Shown piece by piece: positions 42,558 through 52,490 of a stretch of 64,000 bases of DNA. The notes beneath the pieces were generated by a model that had not been told where the DNA came from, searched no databases, and saw only the letters and a list, made by a program, of their open reading frames with translations. The stretch lies in assembly GCA_963753105.1 (NCBI GenBank), contig CAVWBD010000002.1:248001-312000 (forward strand), given 5' to 3'. The stretch's first letter is position 1. Every line of letters begins with the position of its first letter. The stretch comes from SZUA-36 sp963753105 (lineage in GTDB: Bacteria > Pseudomonadota > Gammaproteobacteria > Xanthomonadales > SZUA-36). Both the position numbers and the translations under genes were made by a program.

Positions 42558-44045
42558 ATGGCGGCTAACTTCGTGTCGTTTTTGATTGCGGGAGTTTTAA
42601 GTGTCACCGAAACTGGGAATTCCTTAGCCAAATCATCGCTAGTGTATGGAGTTGGGGACGCAATCCCGGCGGGCCTGGGATTTTTATTAATTACTATCTG
42701 CGCTTTTTATTTACCGCCATCGGAACTCGGTATTATTGGTTTGGCCGAGGCAGCGGCCATAATCATCGCCCACATTTCTATTATGGGGTTACCTGCCGGT
42801 CTTAGGCGGCTTTTATTTCTCTGCCGAAGACCAGGATCAACGTGCCATTCTAATTTCTACGATCTTGAGAAGTGGAATTCTATTTGCCCTGTTGGCCACC
42901 GCGTTGAGTCTAATATTCGGACCTGTTCTTCTCGGCGCTGTTTCAAAGCACTTTCCGGATTTTTTCCCCTATTTCGCATACGCGATCACTTACCAAATAT
43001 GGTATCAGTTCCTGGAATACCGCCTCGCTCTTTACCAGGTCCGCGGCAGGGCGAAGCTCTATGCAAACCTGCAACTCCTGGTCGGACTTGCAATTTTCTG
43101 TTCCGTTATTCTTCAAGTCGTGTATCTCAATAAAGGAGCAGAGGGTTTTCTCCTTGGGTGGGTAGCCGCCGTCGGTTTCGTTCATGATTTTTGTCCTGTA
43201 TTCACTCAGGAGGGATATGTTGCCGGCATGGTCCGGCAAGACATTTTCCAATACGCTAGCTTTTTCAGTCCCATTGCTTCCGCATGTATTGGCGATGACC
43301 CTGGTAAACTTCGCCGACCGGTTCATACTCAAAATCTACGCAACGACCGATGCAGGTTGGCCAATATACGCTAGCCTACACTTTAGGCATGGCGATGTAT
43401 TTGGTCACGTTAGGCTTTTCTTTAAGTTGGGGGTCCTTTCTTTTTCAACAGCCTGGAGAAAAAGAAAGAAAATGCAAAAAAAATAGCGCAGCTTGCAGGA
43501 AAGGCTGTTGCACTGGTTTTTTGTATTGCGATATTGGGTGCCGTAATCTCGAGAGATTTTGTTATCCTGGCATTTCGTGATGAGTACCATTCGATTGCAA
43601 TCAATAGTTCCATTAATTATTTTCCGGATATCTGCTCTTTTTCTATCACTCGCTTTTTTCACTCCAGCATATTTCAAAGCAAAAAAACCATATGTGCTGT
43701 TCCCTGTCACTGCCATCACCGCCCTGCTCAATATTGGCTTGAATATCTGGCTCATTCCTCACCACGGTATGATGGGGGCAGCATCAGCTACGGTCGCGGC
43801 CTTCGCATTCCAGGCAATCGCCATATATTTGATAGCTAATCGTCTTATTCCCACTGCCATACCCGCTAATCAAGATTATGCGTATTTTCTGGTGTTATTT
43901 TGTGTTTGTCTTTTTTCAGACTCAAACAGATATCGTGAGCAGTGTATTTAAATATTGGTCAGGTATTGGCGCTATGCTGGCTATTCTTTTTACCGGGTTC
44001 TCGGACCATTTTCTTAAACAGCGTGAGCCTTCAATCAGAGCCTGA
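42558..44045 (+). CDS. Wzx-type polysaccharide flippase, frameshifted
   Basis: Multi-pass membrane protein of about 490 residues in several frames. It includes KSSLVYGVGDAIPAGLGFLL (the characteristic N-terminus of oligosaccharide flippases), LPPSELGIIGLAEAAAIIIA, FALLATALSLIFGPVLLGAV, YANLQLLVGLAIFCSVILQV, FPVTAITALLNIGLNIWLIP and AYFLVLFCVCLF. The C-terminus ends at 44045 after GIGAMLAILFTGFSDHF. Frame changes lie near 42830, 43160, 43250, 43440, 43500-43600 and 43910. Flippases of this family move undecaprenyl-linked repeat units across the inner membrane. The start is uncertain: ATG at 42558 or GTG at 42601. Confidence 0.8.
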
Positions 44046-45508
44046 AAATGGTAACGCACGGCGTTAAAAAATGAGTAATCGGAGGTGAGGTGCGCTCTAC
44101 TTTGTATAAGCTGCTCTAACTGTTCTCCGACGATCATCAGATTGGCATCATCGGCATCGATTTTCCGAAAAATAATACCTCTCCCGGCAAGCCAGCCAGT
44201 ATGCTTTGACAAAATCATGGTTTGCTTGAACGTCTATTTTGCACTCTAGCACCTTCTTCACCATTTCAGGAAGCTGGGTAAAAATCCCTTATTGCAAAGC
44301 AGTTGGGATTGATGCTGTAAAAAACATCTCCTAAGATAATTACCGGCCGATTCAGAATAAGGGCTTCATACCCGACAGTACTGGTCAGAGTAATAATACC
44401 CATCGAGTCCTGTATGAGCTTCTTGGTGTTCTCGGCCGGGGCTAATAATCGGAAGATCTGGAAATTTCTCCAAGTCCCTATAAAAACGCGGCGAACGAAT
44501 TCCTTCCGCGGATACATGTTCTTTGACATACAACTTAACCCCCCAAAAGGTAATGAAATGGCAATATTCTTGATGGCATTAAATTCATAATCCGTATACT
44601 TTGCGCTGACCGATGTAGAACCTTCCGGGTGGTAATGCAACGGGTAAAGGAAGATCTCTTCTTTTCCATCAATATTACAGTAGCAACCGCCAGTAACGCG
44701 GGCACGATACGCGTTGGCAAGCGTTCTTTTAAAGTACGTATAGTCGCTCATCAGGGGAGTGCCAAACTGCGCAGAGTGGTATCCCTTTAGGGTCGATTTT
44801 ACGGAGGCCCAAACTTTGCTGTATGTCCGGACCTGCAAAAAAAATGCCAGTGGGTTTTTCAACCCAAGGGCGTTGTTTGTCATATAGCTGGGCTGAATCG
44901 TCTCGATATTTTGGATATAAGAGTTGGCAGCCTGCTCTTCATCTGCATCAAGTTCAATGTTCCCGCGACGCAACCCTTGATATTTCTCTTGCAGAAGCTC
45001 AAAAAAATCCTGCTCGGAACTATGCACCTCGAAGCGCCCTGGAATTCGCGAAACTTGTAGTCCCAGATACAGGCTGCCATTCTTCCTCGCCCAGTCCTGG
45101 ATGCAGAAGGCCGAATACATAGTCAGCCCTTCGAAGACCACGGCCTGAAGATCGTAGGTGTCACTTATGGAGTCTAAACTGACATAGATGCAGTTTAAAA
45201 ATCCGCCGCCATTCACTCTGGTCCATCTCATTGCGACCCCACCAGATGTGTCGGTCGATGTCAGGGGTAGATCCAGTGCATGGCCTCAGATGTTTCAAAA
45301 CGAATCGGCTCACTTTGTGCAAAGGTCCTCCTGGCAGAAGTAAATCTCATCCCGAACAGCCGGGAATTTGTTAAGGACATGAGGTGTTTCAAGCAGATAG
45401 ACTACTGGCATAGCCACGGGTTTTAAACCAGCGGCCCAAGAGGATAAAATACTCGAACTTCAGGTCGCAGTCGTTCAGGTAGAAACAAATAGCTGTTGGT
45501 TTTGGCAT
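43922..45508 (-). CDS. Capsule-synthesis-type glycosyltransferase (PF05159-like), frameshifted
   Basis: The start at 45508 reads MPKPTAICFYLNDCDLKFEY. After frame changes near 45410, 45310 and 45235, the long intact part (45231-44266) follows. It contains LYPLHYHPEGSTSVSAKYTD then AIKNIAISLPFGG, RNFQIFRLLAPAENTKKLIQ and ITLTSTVGYEALILNRPVII followed by LGDVFY. This is the His-Pro-Glu-x-Ser / TSTVG-EAL pattern of capsule-synthesis glycosyltransferases. Another frame continues RDFTQLPEMVKKVLECKIDV and GIIFRKIDADDANLMIVGEQ. The family includes KpsC/KpsS Kdo transferases, which use a CMP-ulosonate donor, so a CMP-pseudaminate donor is an attractive guess. The stop is uncertain: the frame is open to 43922 and so overlaps the convergent flippase end. 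Confidence 0.7.
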
Positions 45509-45578
45509 GTTGATTCTTTGTATTGATGATCAAATAAGGCTTAAATTCAGCTTGGAGGCGTGATCACGCCTTATGTTT

Positions 45579-46269
45579 TCACGCATTCCATATATAACCC
45601 CCTGCATCCGGACCCACCATGAACAAGATATCCAAAGTCGTTACCTGCGGATCAAATGGTGAATATAGCTGTGGGTACTCTGGATAATCATAATTCATGT
45701 ATTCGAAGGTGATGCCCGCTTCATCGAATTTCTCCTCGTCCATATAAGCCCTGGCTGAAGGTCCGGAGATGTAATGAGTCGCGCCGATACGCTTCAGTAG
45801 TATAAGTAACGGTCGGTCTTGCTGCCCTTCAAATCATATTCAGACGAGCGCGTGAAACGAGTATCTACGATACCCAGTTCCCGCGCCAGAAGGATCGTTG
45901 TTTCCATAGTAAAATCAGCGAGCTTTTCCATGCGTTTACTATATATTTCGTCCAGAAGGCCCCGATAGTGGTCATAGAAAGGGGCCTTGCGGTAAGAGTT
46001 CTTGATCTGGCCGAGATGGGTTTTGTTCCAGGGTTTATTCCAACTAATAAAGACTTCGTTGATCAATGTCTTTTTCGATTCAAAGCGATTGCGGCAATTG
46101 GGCTGGTCATCCATGACGCCCCATCACGTGTACGAATTCGATTACGGTTTCGCCATCCACCTTTGTCGTATTGGACGTCGTCGTAGAATACAAAAAGATC
46201 CGCCTTCTGTATCTGGTGGAAGTAGCCGCGCCAAGGAATGTAGGACGGCTGAAAAACGACACATTTCAT
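45579..46269 (-). CDS. WbqC-family protein, frameshifted
   Basis: The N-terminus MKCVVFQPSYIPWRGYFHQI then ADLFVFYDDVQYDKGGWRNR is the hallmark of the WbqC family (QP-YIPW-GYF, DDVQ, RN). After a frame change near 46080 it reads KTLINEVFISWNKPWNKTHL, FYDHYRGLLDEIYSKRMEKL and LLARELGIVDTRFTRSSEYD. After another near 45800 it reads RIGATHYISGPSARAYMDEE and ends GGYIWNA at 45579. About 230 residues. WbqC proteins occur in O-antigen and capsule loci and their chemistry is not established; a role in amino-acid or amide decoration of sugars has been considered from context. Confidence 0.85.
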
Positions 46270-46327
46270 AGCGAATCACTCTGCAATTGTATTAACCCTT
46301 GAGATTCCGCCACCGATTCTCGTACCT

Positions 46328-46972
46328 TTAAACAGGTTCTGAAACATAAGACCCGAATCCAGCGAGCTTCATGGCATGGGCCATTTCTTCAATGTCGTAT
46401 TCCACGCGATGAAGATTAAATGCGTGGTCCTCGAAAGTAGCAAAAGCCGCGCGAGGATCCCACCCCGAGGCTGGCCTACAGAGCCGGGATTGCGTATAAG
46501 GCACTTTCCAATTTTCACGAGAACCTGAACATGCGTATGTCCTGGAAACAAAACATGGACCACCCGATCGCCTCGCGAAATACTCTTCTGAAATACGACC
46601 AATATACTCCTCCAGAGGGTCATCCCATCCTCCATGCACAGCTGAAAGCCCCGGCCCTTCATAATAGCTGGATGCTTCGGCCAGCCAATCGCAATCGGTC
46701 TTCGGTGATATGCTGTGCCTGGTATTCCAAACAAAAGTTTGCTGTTCTTGAACGCTCGCTCGCCGTGCCGGTAGCCAAATAATAATCATGGTTACCTAGT
46801 AGTCGAATAACTGGGCGCTCGCGAATAACATCAATACACTCGTTCAATAAACAGTAATAGCCTGCAATATCGCCGAGGCAGAGAATCTGTTCTGGTTTCA
46901 TCCTGTCCAATTCAGCAAAACAGCACGTAACGCCGGATAGTTTCCGTGGATGTCAGAAATGATTGCTATCAT
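46328..46972 (-). CDS. Calcineurin-like metallophosphoesterase, frameshifted
   Basis: Starts MIAIISDIHGNYPALRAVLA, with the first two metal ligands in SDIHGN. Then ILCLGDIAGYY (GD box) and RLLGNHDYYLATG (GNHD box). After frame changes the GHTHVQ box appears near 46530, followed by NPGSVGQPR. The C-terminus is VEYDIEEMAHAMKLAGFGSY. All metal-binding boxes are present over the frames, and at about 215 residues it is similar to YfcE/Yvn-type phosphoesterases. Changes lie near 46690, 46540 and 46450. It overlaps the upstream ATP-grasp stop by four bases. Substrate unknown; perhaps a phosphorylated sugar or nucleotide intermediate of the island. Confidence 0.82.
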
Positions 46973-47929
46973 TCCAGGATCATGTCCTCAATATAGCGGA
47001 TTGCTCGGCCTCTTGAACAAACATTTTGCGGGTCGGCCTCCTGCCTTCAACATAGTAGTCCAGGCAAAATTGCGACTCATTAAATCCGAATGCCGCGCGT
47101 ATCGACGTGGATGCAGATACCCTCGGGTTTATCTCCAGAAGCAGGTAACGCCCTTCGTGCTCCCGAAATTGAAGATTGGTTGGTCCGATAGGTTGATAGA
47201 CCCGATCAAAATCATCCACAAGCGTATTGAGTCCCGGGAAGATTTACCACCTCCGCCTTAGATGTGGCGCCTTCTCCACTGAGCTGCCGGCGAAAATGTG
47301 ATATTGCCGCCATGAGTACCGTCCCCGAACCCGAAAACACCAATCGTGTATTCGGAGGTATCATCGCCGACAATCTGCTGCACCATAAACTGCCCACCCC
47401 ACTTGCCGCGCAGATAGTCGTGATCAGCTTGTGTGTGAATCTGCGTAATTCCTTTCGACGCATAAGATCGACGCGGTTTTAACAAGTAAGGTAGTCCGAG
47501 TTTCTTACTATAATAACTCGAAATCCCCAGTGATTTCTGAAGGGATGACATCAAATCCGTGATCCTGCAAATTGCAATGCATTAACCACTTGTCCTGGGA
47601 CAATAGCACTAAGTCAGGATCATTGATCGCCAGTTTGTCCCAGATATTTTTAAAGCGGGAGCGATCCCGAGCGATTCGTAGGATTTCCTGTTCTACCCCA
47701 AAAAAACCAAATTAATATCATATTTCTGGATCGTTTCGGCCAGGAACTCAGGGTAGGTCTCACTTGCCGCAGGCGTTGCCTGTAGAAAGGAATCGCACCA
47801 AAACTGACCAACCGCATCCGAATAGATATCGGTTCCAACGATATGGATATCCTGGTCCAAGGAACGTAACGAACGGATGATCGCATACCCGATGATGGCC
47901 CCTACACCGGTAACCAACACCTTCGTCAT
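46969..47929 (-). CDS. ATP-grasp carboxylate-amine ligase-like protein, frameshifted
   Basis: The N-terminus MTKVLVTGVGAIIGYAIIRS then LDQDIHIVGTDIYSDAVGQF is the pre-ATP-grasp Rossmann-like fold of PylC/CarB-like ligases. Other frames carry LPYLLKPRRSYASKGITQIH (ATP-binding Lys), GQFMVQQIVGDDTSEYTIGV, GPTNLQFREHEGRYLLLEIN followed by PRVSASTSIRAAFG (metal-binding Glu-Ile-Asn). Changes lie near 47690, 47560, 47260 and 47000. About 315 residues. These enzymes join an acyl-phosphate of a carboxylate to an amine. In a glycan locus they may attach an amino acid to a sugar. No acceptor can be assigned. The stop overlaps the next start (ATGA). Confidence 0.8.
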
Positions 47930-48781
47930 GATCCGTACTCCTTTATGCAACGGCTGTACCGGCGGAAGCCCTCTTCCAATGTGATAGTCGGTTTGAAATT
48001 AATCCGATCGTATAATGATGTGACCGGAGGGACATGAATTGTCGGAATATCGGGTTTGCTCCGGTCAAAAATAATCTTCTCTGGTTGATCAAATGCCGCA
48101 AACGCCAGTTGTGCAACTTCAGACAACGGATGCGTCCAGGGGGATATGCAAGGATGGCGCCCGTCACCGGTTTATCGATCACGCGGGCGATCACTTCTGT
48201 CAGATCATCAACATGGAGAAAATTCCTCAATACGTCGCGAGACCCGAATAATACAATTTCATTACCTGTACGGGCCCGCTCAAGCATTCGGTATAGCATT
48301 TGCTGGTGATGCCTGAACTCTCCCTTCTCATCATACACTTGGGAAGGGAGGAGCGAGACATAGCTGATCCCGTACTGCTCACATGCCCATTGCAGATTTT
48401 CGTCACCATGATGTTTGGAGAGACCGTAACTCCCAAAATACCCGTTGTCAGGATGCTTTATCGCAGATATGGAAGATAAATTAATTGCCAATCGGCATCC
48501 TGTTTTAACGGCCAGTTCCGCCACGTTAAGGGCACCGGCACTGTTGACCTGCTCGTTGCGGGTAGCTCCTTCGAGTGTGTCTGGCCCGAAACTGGGCGGC
48601 ACAGTGAATCACACAATCAAAAGAAGCATGAGGAGAGAAAGTGTGTCTTACCTGAATACAGGTCCAGAAAATACTCTGCACCGCGACGGCGTGATGTGGA
48701 ACTGACCTCATGAACGGTTTTCAGGCGCTGTTGAATCCGCCGTCCAATCATGGAATCACCACCTATGATCAACACTTTCAT
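47926..48781 (-). CDS. NAD-dependent sugar epimerase/dehydratase-like SDR, frameshifted
   Basis: Starts MKVLIIGGDSMIGRRIQQRL, with the extended-SDR nucleotide loop. Continues in other frames with FDCVIHCAAQF, NSAGALNVAELAVKTGCRLA, INLSSISAIK, then GSYGLSKHHGDENL with Tyr-x3-Lys. LPSQVYDEKGEFRHHQQMLY and the C-terminal FLHVDDLTEVIARVI follow. Ends GFRRYSRCIKEYGS at 47926, overlapping the ATP-grasp start by four bases. Changes lie near 48620, 48580 and 48130. About 285 residues. Enzymes of this family make NDP-6-deoxy or epimerised sugars. Substrate unknown. Confidence 0.8.
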
Positions 48782-48811
48782 GACAAATTCCGAAGACCGC
48801 ACCGAATCATA

Positions 48812-48955
48812 TTAAAACGCCTCGCAAGGTAGTAAGAAACCGGGCTTCAGTGTTCCCTTGTCTACAACATAAGAGGTAAGTGGCAATTCCACTGATTCTG
48901 TTTCAATTCGGGTGGCGGGTTTTTTGATAAGGATATTATTTCGTACTCTATGGCA
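48812..48955 (-). other. Possible small ORF between GT2 gene and SDR gene
   Basis: A reading frame of about 48 codons (RVRNNILIKKPATRIETESV, then ELPLTSYVVDKGTLKP, GFLLPCEAF and a stop at 48812) fills the gap between two genes of the minus-strand operon and overlaps the GT2 stop. It lacks a clear start codon and resembles no family I recognise. Its composition looks coding-like. It may be a small coupled gene or the tail of a frame-shifted neighbour. Confidence 0.3.
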
Positions 48956-49933
48956 TTTTATCGCTCTGCATTTCTTCGTTATCAGTGTATTTGTGTGTAC
49001 CATCGTCAGTTATCCCCACATCGTATATTTCACGTGAAATAAACCGAGGTCTGTTCTTTACTTCGTTATATATCCTTGCCAGATAACTACCCAGCACGCC
49101 TAGTGTCATGAGTATGACCCCGGCAAGAAACCAAAGCGACACCATCATTGATGTCCAGCCGGACACGATATCCGCAAAAAACAATTTTTTTGCGACGAGC
49201 ACAATTCCATAGCAAGACGAAAAAAGGAAAAGTACCAGTCCGACATAAAAACTGATAATAAGTGGCAGGGAACTAAATGATGTTATCGCCGTTATCATTA
49301 GCTCGAAGCGCTTGAAGAAGTGTAGCTGGTCTCTCCGCGGCCATGTTTTTTTACTTCCACCGGCTTCTGCCGGAAACCAGCCAGTTCAAAGATACCCGCC
49401 AGAAATATCTCACTTTCGCGAAACTGAAGAAGGGCCTGTACGTAAGGTCTTTTCATCAACCTAACGGTCAACTGGCTTGGAGTAAGCTTGATTCCGGAGC
49501 AGAGGTTGAAGAACCGATAGAAAATACCCCCCCCTAATCTCTCTATTAGCCCTCCCTTGCGCTTTCCTTGATAACCATAGACCACATCATATTCGGGATT
49601 CTCGCTAAGAAACTCATAGAACTGAAGCAATAGATCCGGATCTTCCTCTAAATCGGAGTCTATCAGAAATACCAGATTCCCCCTGGCCTGTCCCAGCCCG
49701 GCCAGGATCGCTTTGTGATGACCGAAATTTCGGGAAAAATCTACTACTTTTACCCGGGGATCCGTACGGTGAATCTCCAGCACACGTGCCAGAGAATCAT
49801 CAGGAGAACCGTCATTAACGAAAACCAACTCGTAGTCTTCAGTAATTTTCTGCACGGAATTGGTGATTCGCTCATGAAATTCCTGAATATATGAGGTTGA
49901 GTTATAGAGGGTTGTCACTACCGAAAGCTTCAT
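48948..49933 (-). CDS. GT2-family membrane glycosyltransferase (GtrB/DPMS-like), one frameshift
   Basis: The catalytic N-terminal domain MKLSVVTTLYNSTSYIQEFH then YELVFVNDGSPDDSLARVLE (DXD-like acidic site), VVDFSRNFGHHKAILAGLGQ and LVFLIDSDLEEDPDLLL is complete. A frame change near 49300 leads to a C-terminal membrane part with two helices (LPLIISFYVGLVLFLFSSCY and MMVSLWFLAGVILMTLGVLG) and RIYNEVKNRPRFISREIYDV. This is the layout of undecaprenyl-phosphate glucosyltransferases and similar enzymes, about 325 residues. A polyprenyl-phosphate sugar product could feed a GT-C transferase such as the one at 50419. The sugar is unknown. The start at 49933 follows the stop of the upstream fragment by two bases. 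Confidence 0.85.
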
Positions 49934-49935
49934 GA

Positions 49936-50270
49936 TCAGGCAAACCTCATATGATCCGTGAGGAAACGCATAATATACCAAGTGTAGTCGTTATATACCT
50001 TATCAGATGCATCCAGAGAATAAAGTGGATTTTTAAAACGGAAGTTATGCCCTGGCACCACGCCCCTGCAACGTGTTTATAGCTTCCCGAATAAAGCTTC
50101 ATACGACGCAAAAGGTATGTTTTAATGGATTCGGGGTAGGTTGGAATGCAAGAGCCTGGCACTTCCCAAATGGTAAAGTCGTTGTGCCTGTGCAGGAATA
50201 CTTTGACCCGGCGTCCAACTATTTTCTCTCGGCATTATTGGAAAATACATAGGGCGTATTTACTAGCAAT
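49936..50270 (-). pseudogene. C-terminal remnant of an unidentified gene
   Basis: About 100 coding-like residues end at 49936, two bases before the GT2 start on the same strand. They read GRRVKVFLHRHNDFTIWEVP, SCIPTYPESIKTYLLRRMKL, then after a frame change YSLDASDKVYNDYTWYIMRF with LTDHMRFA and a stop. There is no room for a full N-terminus before the divergent gene at 50419 and no recognisable start, so it appears to be a 3' remnant, cut during the formation of the island. A faint resemblance to polysaccharide deacetylase tails was noted but is not strong enough to name it. Confidence 0.4.
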
Positions 50271-50295
50271 CTTTAAATCAGCCTTGTTACGTGAT

Positions 50296-50333
50296 AGCTG
50301 ATACAACACGCATAAGCTGATACAACACGCATA
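50296..50333. repeat. Tandem 19-bp duplication
   Basis: AGCTGATACAACACGCATA occurs twice in a row (50296-50314 and 50315-50333) in the intergenic region before the GT-C-like gene. Two copies only, so this is a local duplication, not an array. It lies beside the truncated remnant and may mark a recombination point or an assembly duplication. Confidence 0.9.
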
Positions 50334-50418
50334 CCATCTCTACCCGATTAAACATTCCCCGTTCAAGATGACGTAATCTCAAAGTAGCACTTATTACAGA
50401 ACAAACAAGGAAGTGGCA

Positions 50419-52452
50419 ATGAGTTGGTTTGACGAAGTCGAACAAAAAAGAAGATTAATAATTGGCGGAGTAGTCCTTATCTGTCTTGCAATGCTGGTAG
50501 TGACCATTCGCCTGGATAACATTGCGAACGATAGCTTCTGGCATGCCAAAATGGGTTTGGACTGGTTGGAACAAGGCCTGAGCCCATGGCGGGATCATTT
50601 GAGTTTTACATTCTATGGCAAAGAAGTTTCGCCGCCATTCATGTTCCAGATTTTACTCGGTTGGCTGGTGACACAGCTTGGTCTCGAGACAGGGTTCGAA
50701 GCATATAAACTGATCAGTTTTCTGTCGGCTTTCCTGCTGGTTCTGTTTTTTCTACGCAAATTGCGCTCACCGGTGATCATTTATTGCCTGGTTCTTCCCC
50801 TTGCAGTTGCCGCGCTCCAGTTGAGGACCTTGGTGCGACCTGAATTAATCAGTTACAGCTTCTCCATTCTCGCCATAATTCTTTATCACAAGGCAAACAA
50901 TAAGATATCGACCGCAAACATGTTGTCGATCCTGGCACTTATGTTAGTTTGGAATAATTACCATACTCCAATCTTCGGTTACGTAATCTTCTTTGGCTTG
51001 TTTGTTGATCTTGGGTTAGCACAAATACGACAAAGAGCGTCGAGATCTACATGGACAAAATGGCTTTTGTGGGGAATGGCTGTGTTTGCAATCGGCTTTC
51101 TCAAGCCGGGTTTTCATCATTCCGCCATAGGTGTCTTCTTTTTCTCTGAAGAATGGAAAATTTTAATCTCGGAATATAGATCAGCGGCCGTATACCTGAA
51201 ATATCCGGCAACTTATGCCCTGATTATCGTCTACGTAACCACGCTCTTCGCGTTGTTGCGGAATCGACAATTTGGTCTCCTCTTCATTTGTATACTGTTA
51301 GGTTACTACTCGGTCACCATGTCACGCCTGGTTGCACAAAGTAGTCTCGTGGTACTTTGCATTTTCGCCTGGTCACTAAGCGAGATAAACCTGCGTGACC
51401 ATTTACAACGCATGCCCCTGACACTAAGCAGAGTGACTACTTTAGGCGTTTTTCTCCTCTTTATGTTGTCTCTGGCGTCTCCTGTCCTTAAAGCACGCCT
51501 ATACATGGAGGCAAACCGAACTCCGACCCTGTTCCCAGAAGATATCGTCAATTACATGATGGATAAAGGTATTCAAGGTCGAATCTTCAATGATCACGGG
51601 ATGGGTGGTTATCTTGCCTTTTATTTAGCCCCTGACAGCAAGGTTTATATTGATGGCAGGGCCGGCATCTTATATCCACTTGATCATCTAAGGCGTTATG
51701 TGACAGCCACACAGTCTTCTTCATTACTACGCGACGAAATCGACAAGTACGATATTGAACTCGTAGTATTGAAGAACCATCAACGCTATTTTGCTCTTGC
51801 ACGCAATACAGGGAAGTTTGAGTTGGATTATGTTGGTGCCCGGTTTTCTCTTTTCACAAGAGAGAATCCCAATTTCCCCGTCTTCGGCACATTATTGGCC
51901 AGCCCTGCGTGCTGGAGCGTGGATATGACAGCTGAATTGAAATCTGAACAAGCCATGGCCAGACAAATTCTCCCCAGGGATTCTTTCCTAAAGCCAAGCT
52001 TGGTCAATTTGATCGTTGACTACAGTGAAGAACCAAACAAGGAGGAATTCCTCAATGATCTGCAGGTAAATGAATATTGGTCTGCCCCCGAACTCCGATT
52101 CTCAGCTTACCAGGCGCTTTCTGAAAATTTGGATTTGATGGCGTACGACCTGTTCGCAAAAATTGAATCCATAGAATTCAGCGATTATCTCGGTGCAGCG
52201 CTTGCCAAGGCCCGTCTCGGTGAATGGAGGCGTGCTGAACAAATCCTGGACAATGCTACGCGCCTCGCTGTGAGTTTTGAGCTATCGGAGATCAAAATAC
52301 TTCACGACTTGCTGGTGCAAATTAGACAAAATTCTCCGTTAGAGTTTTTTGATGACGCCTATGTCGATAAAATCGGAGAGGGGTTCAGCGCAGAAAATAG
52401 CCCTGTCTCGGGTGGACTACCTGAACTTAGCGCATTTTGCCCGAAAGTTTAA
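50419..52452 (+). CDS. GT-C-like membrane protein with soluble C-terminal domain
   Basis: Intact, about 677 residues from the ATG at 50419; a GTG at 50413 is also in frame, but AAGGAA (50407-50412) spaces properly only for the ATG. About ten hydrophobic segments lie in residues 15-370, such as IIGGVVLICLAMLVVTIRL and LISFLSAFLLVLFFL. The first loop carries DSFWHAKMGLDWLEQG and the Arg-rich LRTLVRPELISYS. A periplasmic part has FNDHGMGGYLAFYL then KVYIDGRAGILYP, a pattern of the RgtA/ArnT/PMT-like GT-C superfamily. The helical C-terminus (about 540-660) includes a TPR-like segment (LGAALAKARLGEWRRAEQIL). It may transfer a polyprenyl-linked sugar in the periplasm; acceptor unknown. Located at the end of the island, convergent with lpxC. 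Confidence 0.7.
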   Translation: MSWFDEVEQKRRLIIGGVVLICLAMLVVTIRLDNIANDSFWHAKMGLDWLEQGLSPWRDHLSFTFYGKEVSPPFMFQILLGWLVTQLGLETGFEAYKLISFLSAFLLVLFFLRKLRSPVIIYCLVLPLAVAALQLRTLVRPELISYSFSILAIILYHKANNKISTANMLSILALMLVWNNYHTPIFGYVIFFGLFVDLGLAQIRQRASRSTWTKWLLWGMAVFAIGFLKPGFHHSAIGVFFFSEEWKILISEYRSAAVYLKYPATYALIIVYVTTLFALLRNRQFGLLFICILLGYYSVTMSRLVAQSSLVVLCIFAWSLSEINLRDHLQRMPLTLSRVTTLGVFLLFMLSLASPVLKARLYMEANRTPTLFPEDIVNYMMDKGIQGRIFNDHGMGGYLAFYLAPDSKVYIDGRAGILYPLDHLRRYVTATQSSSLLRDEIDKYDIELVVLKNHQRYFALARNTGKFELDYVGARFSLFTRENPNFPVFGTLLASPACWSVDMTAELKSEQAMARQILPRDSFLKPSLVNLIVDYSEEPNKEEFLNDLQVNEYWSAPELRFSAYQALSENLDLMAYDLFAKIESIEFSDYLGAALAKARLGEWRRAEQILDNATRLAVSFELSEIKILHDLLVQIRQNSPLEFFDDAYVDKIGEGFSAENSPVSGGLPELSAFCPKV

Positions 52453-52490
52453 TCAGGTGGTGCCCGTAGACGTTTACTTTGAAACCGATT

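Noticed and set aside
50296..50333. Possible CRISPR-like array
   Set aside because: Only two directly adjacent 19-bp copies with no spacers. No cas genes. It is a local tandem duplication.
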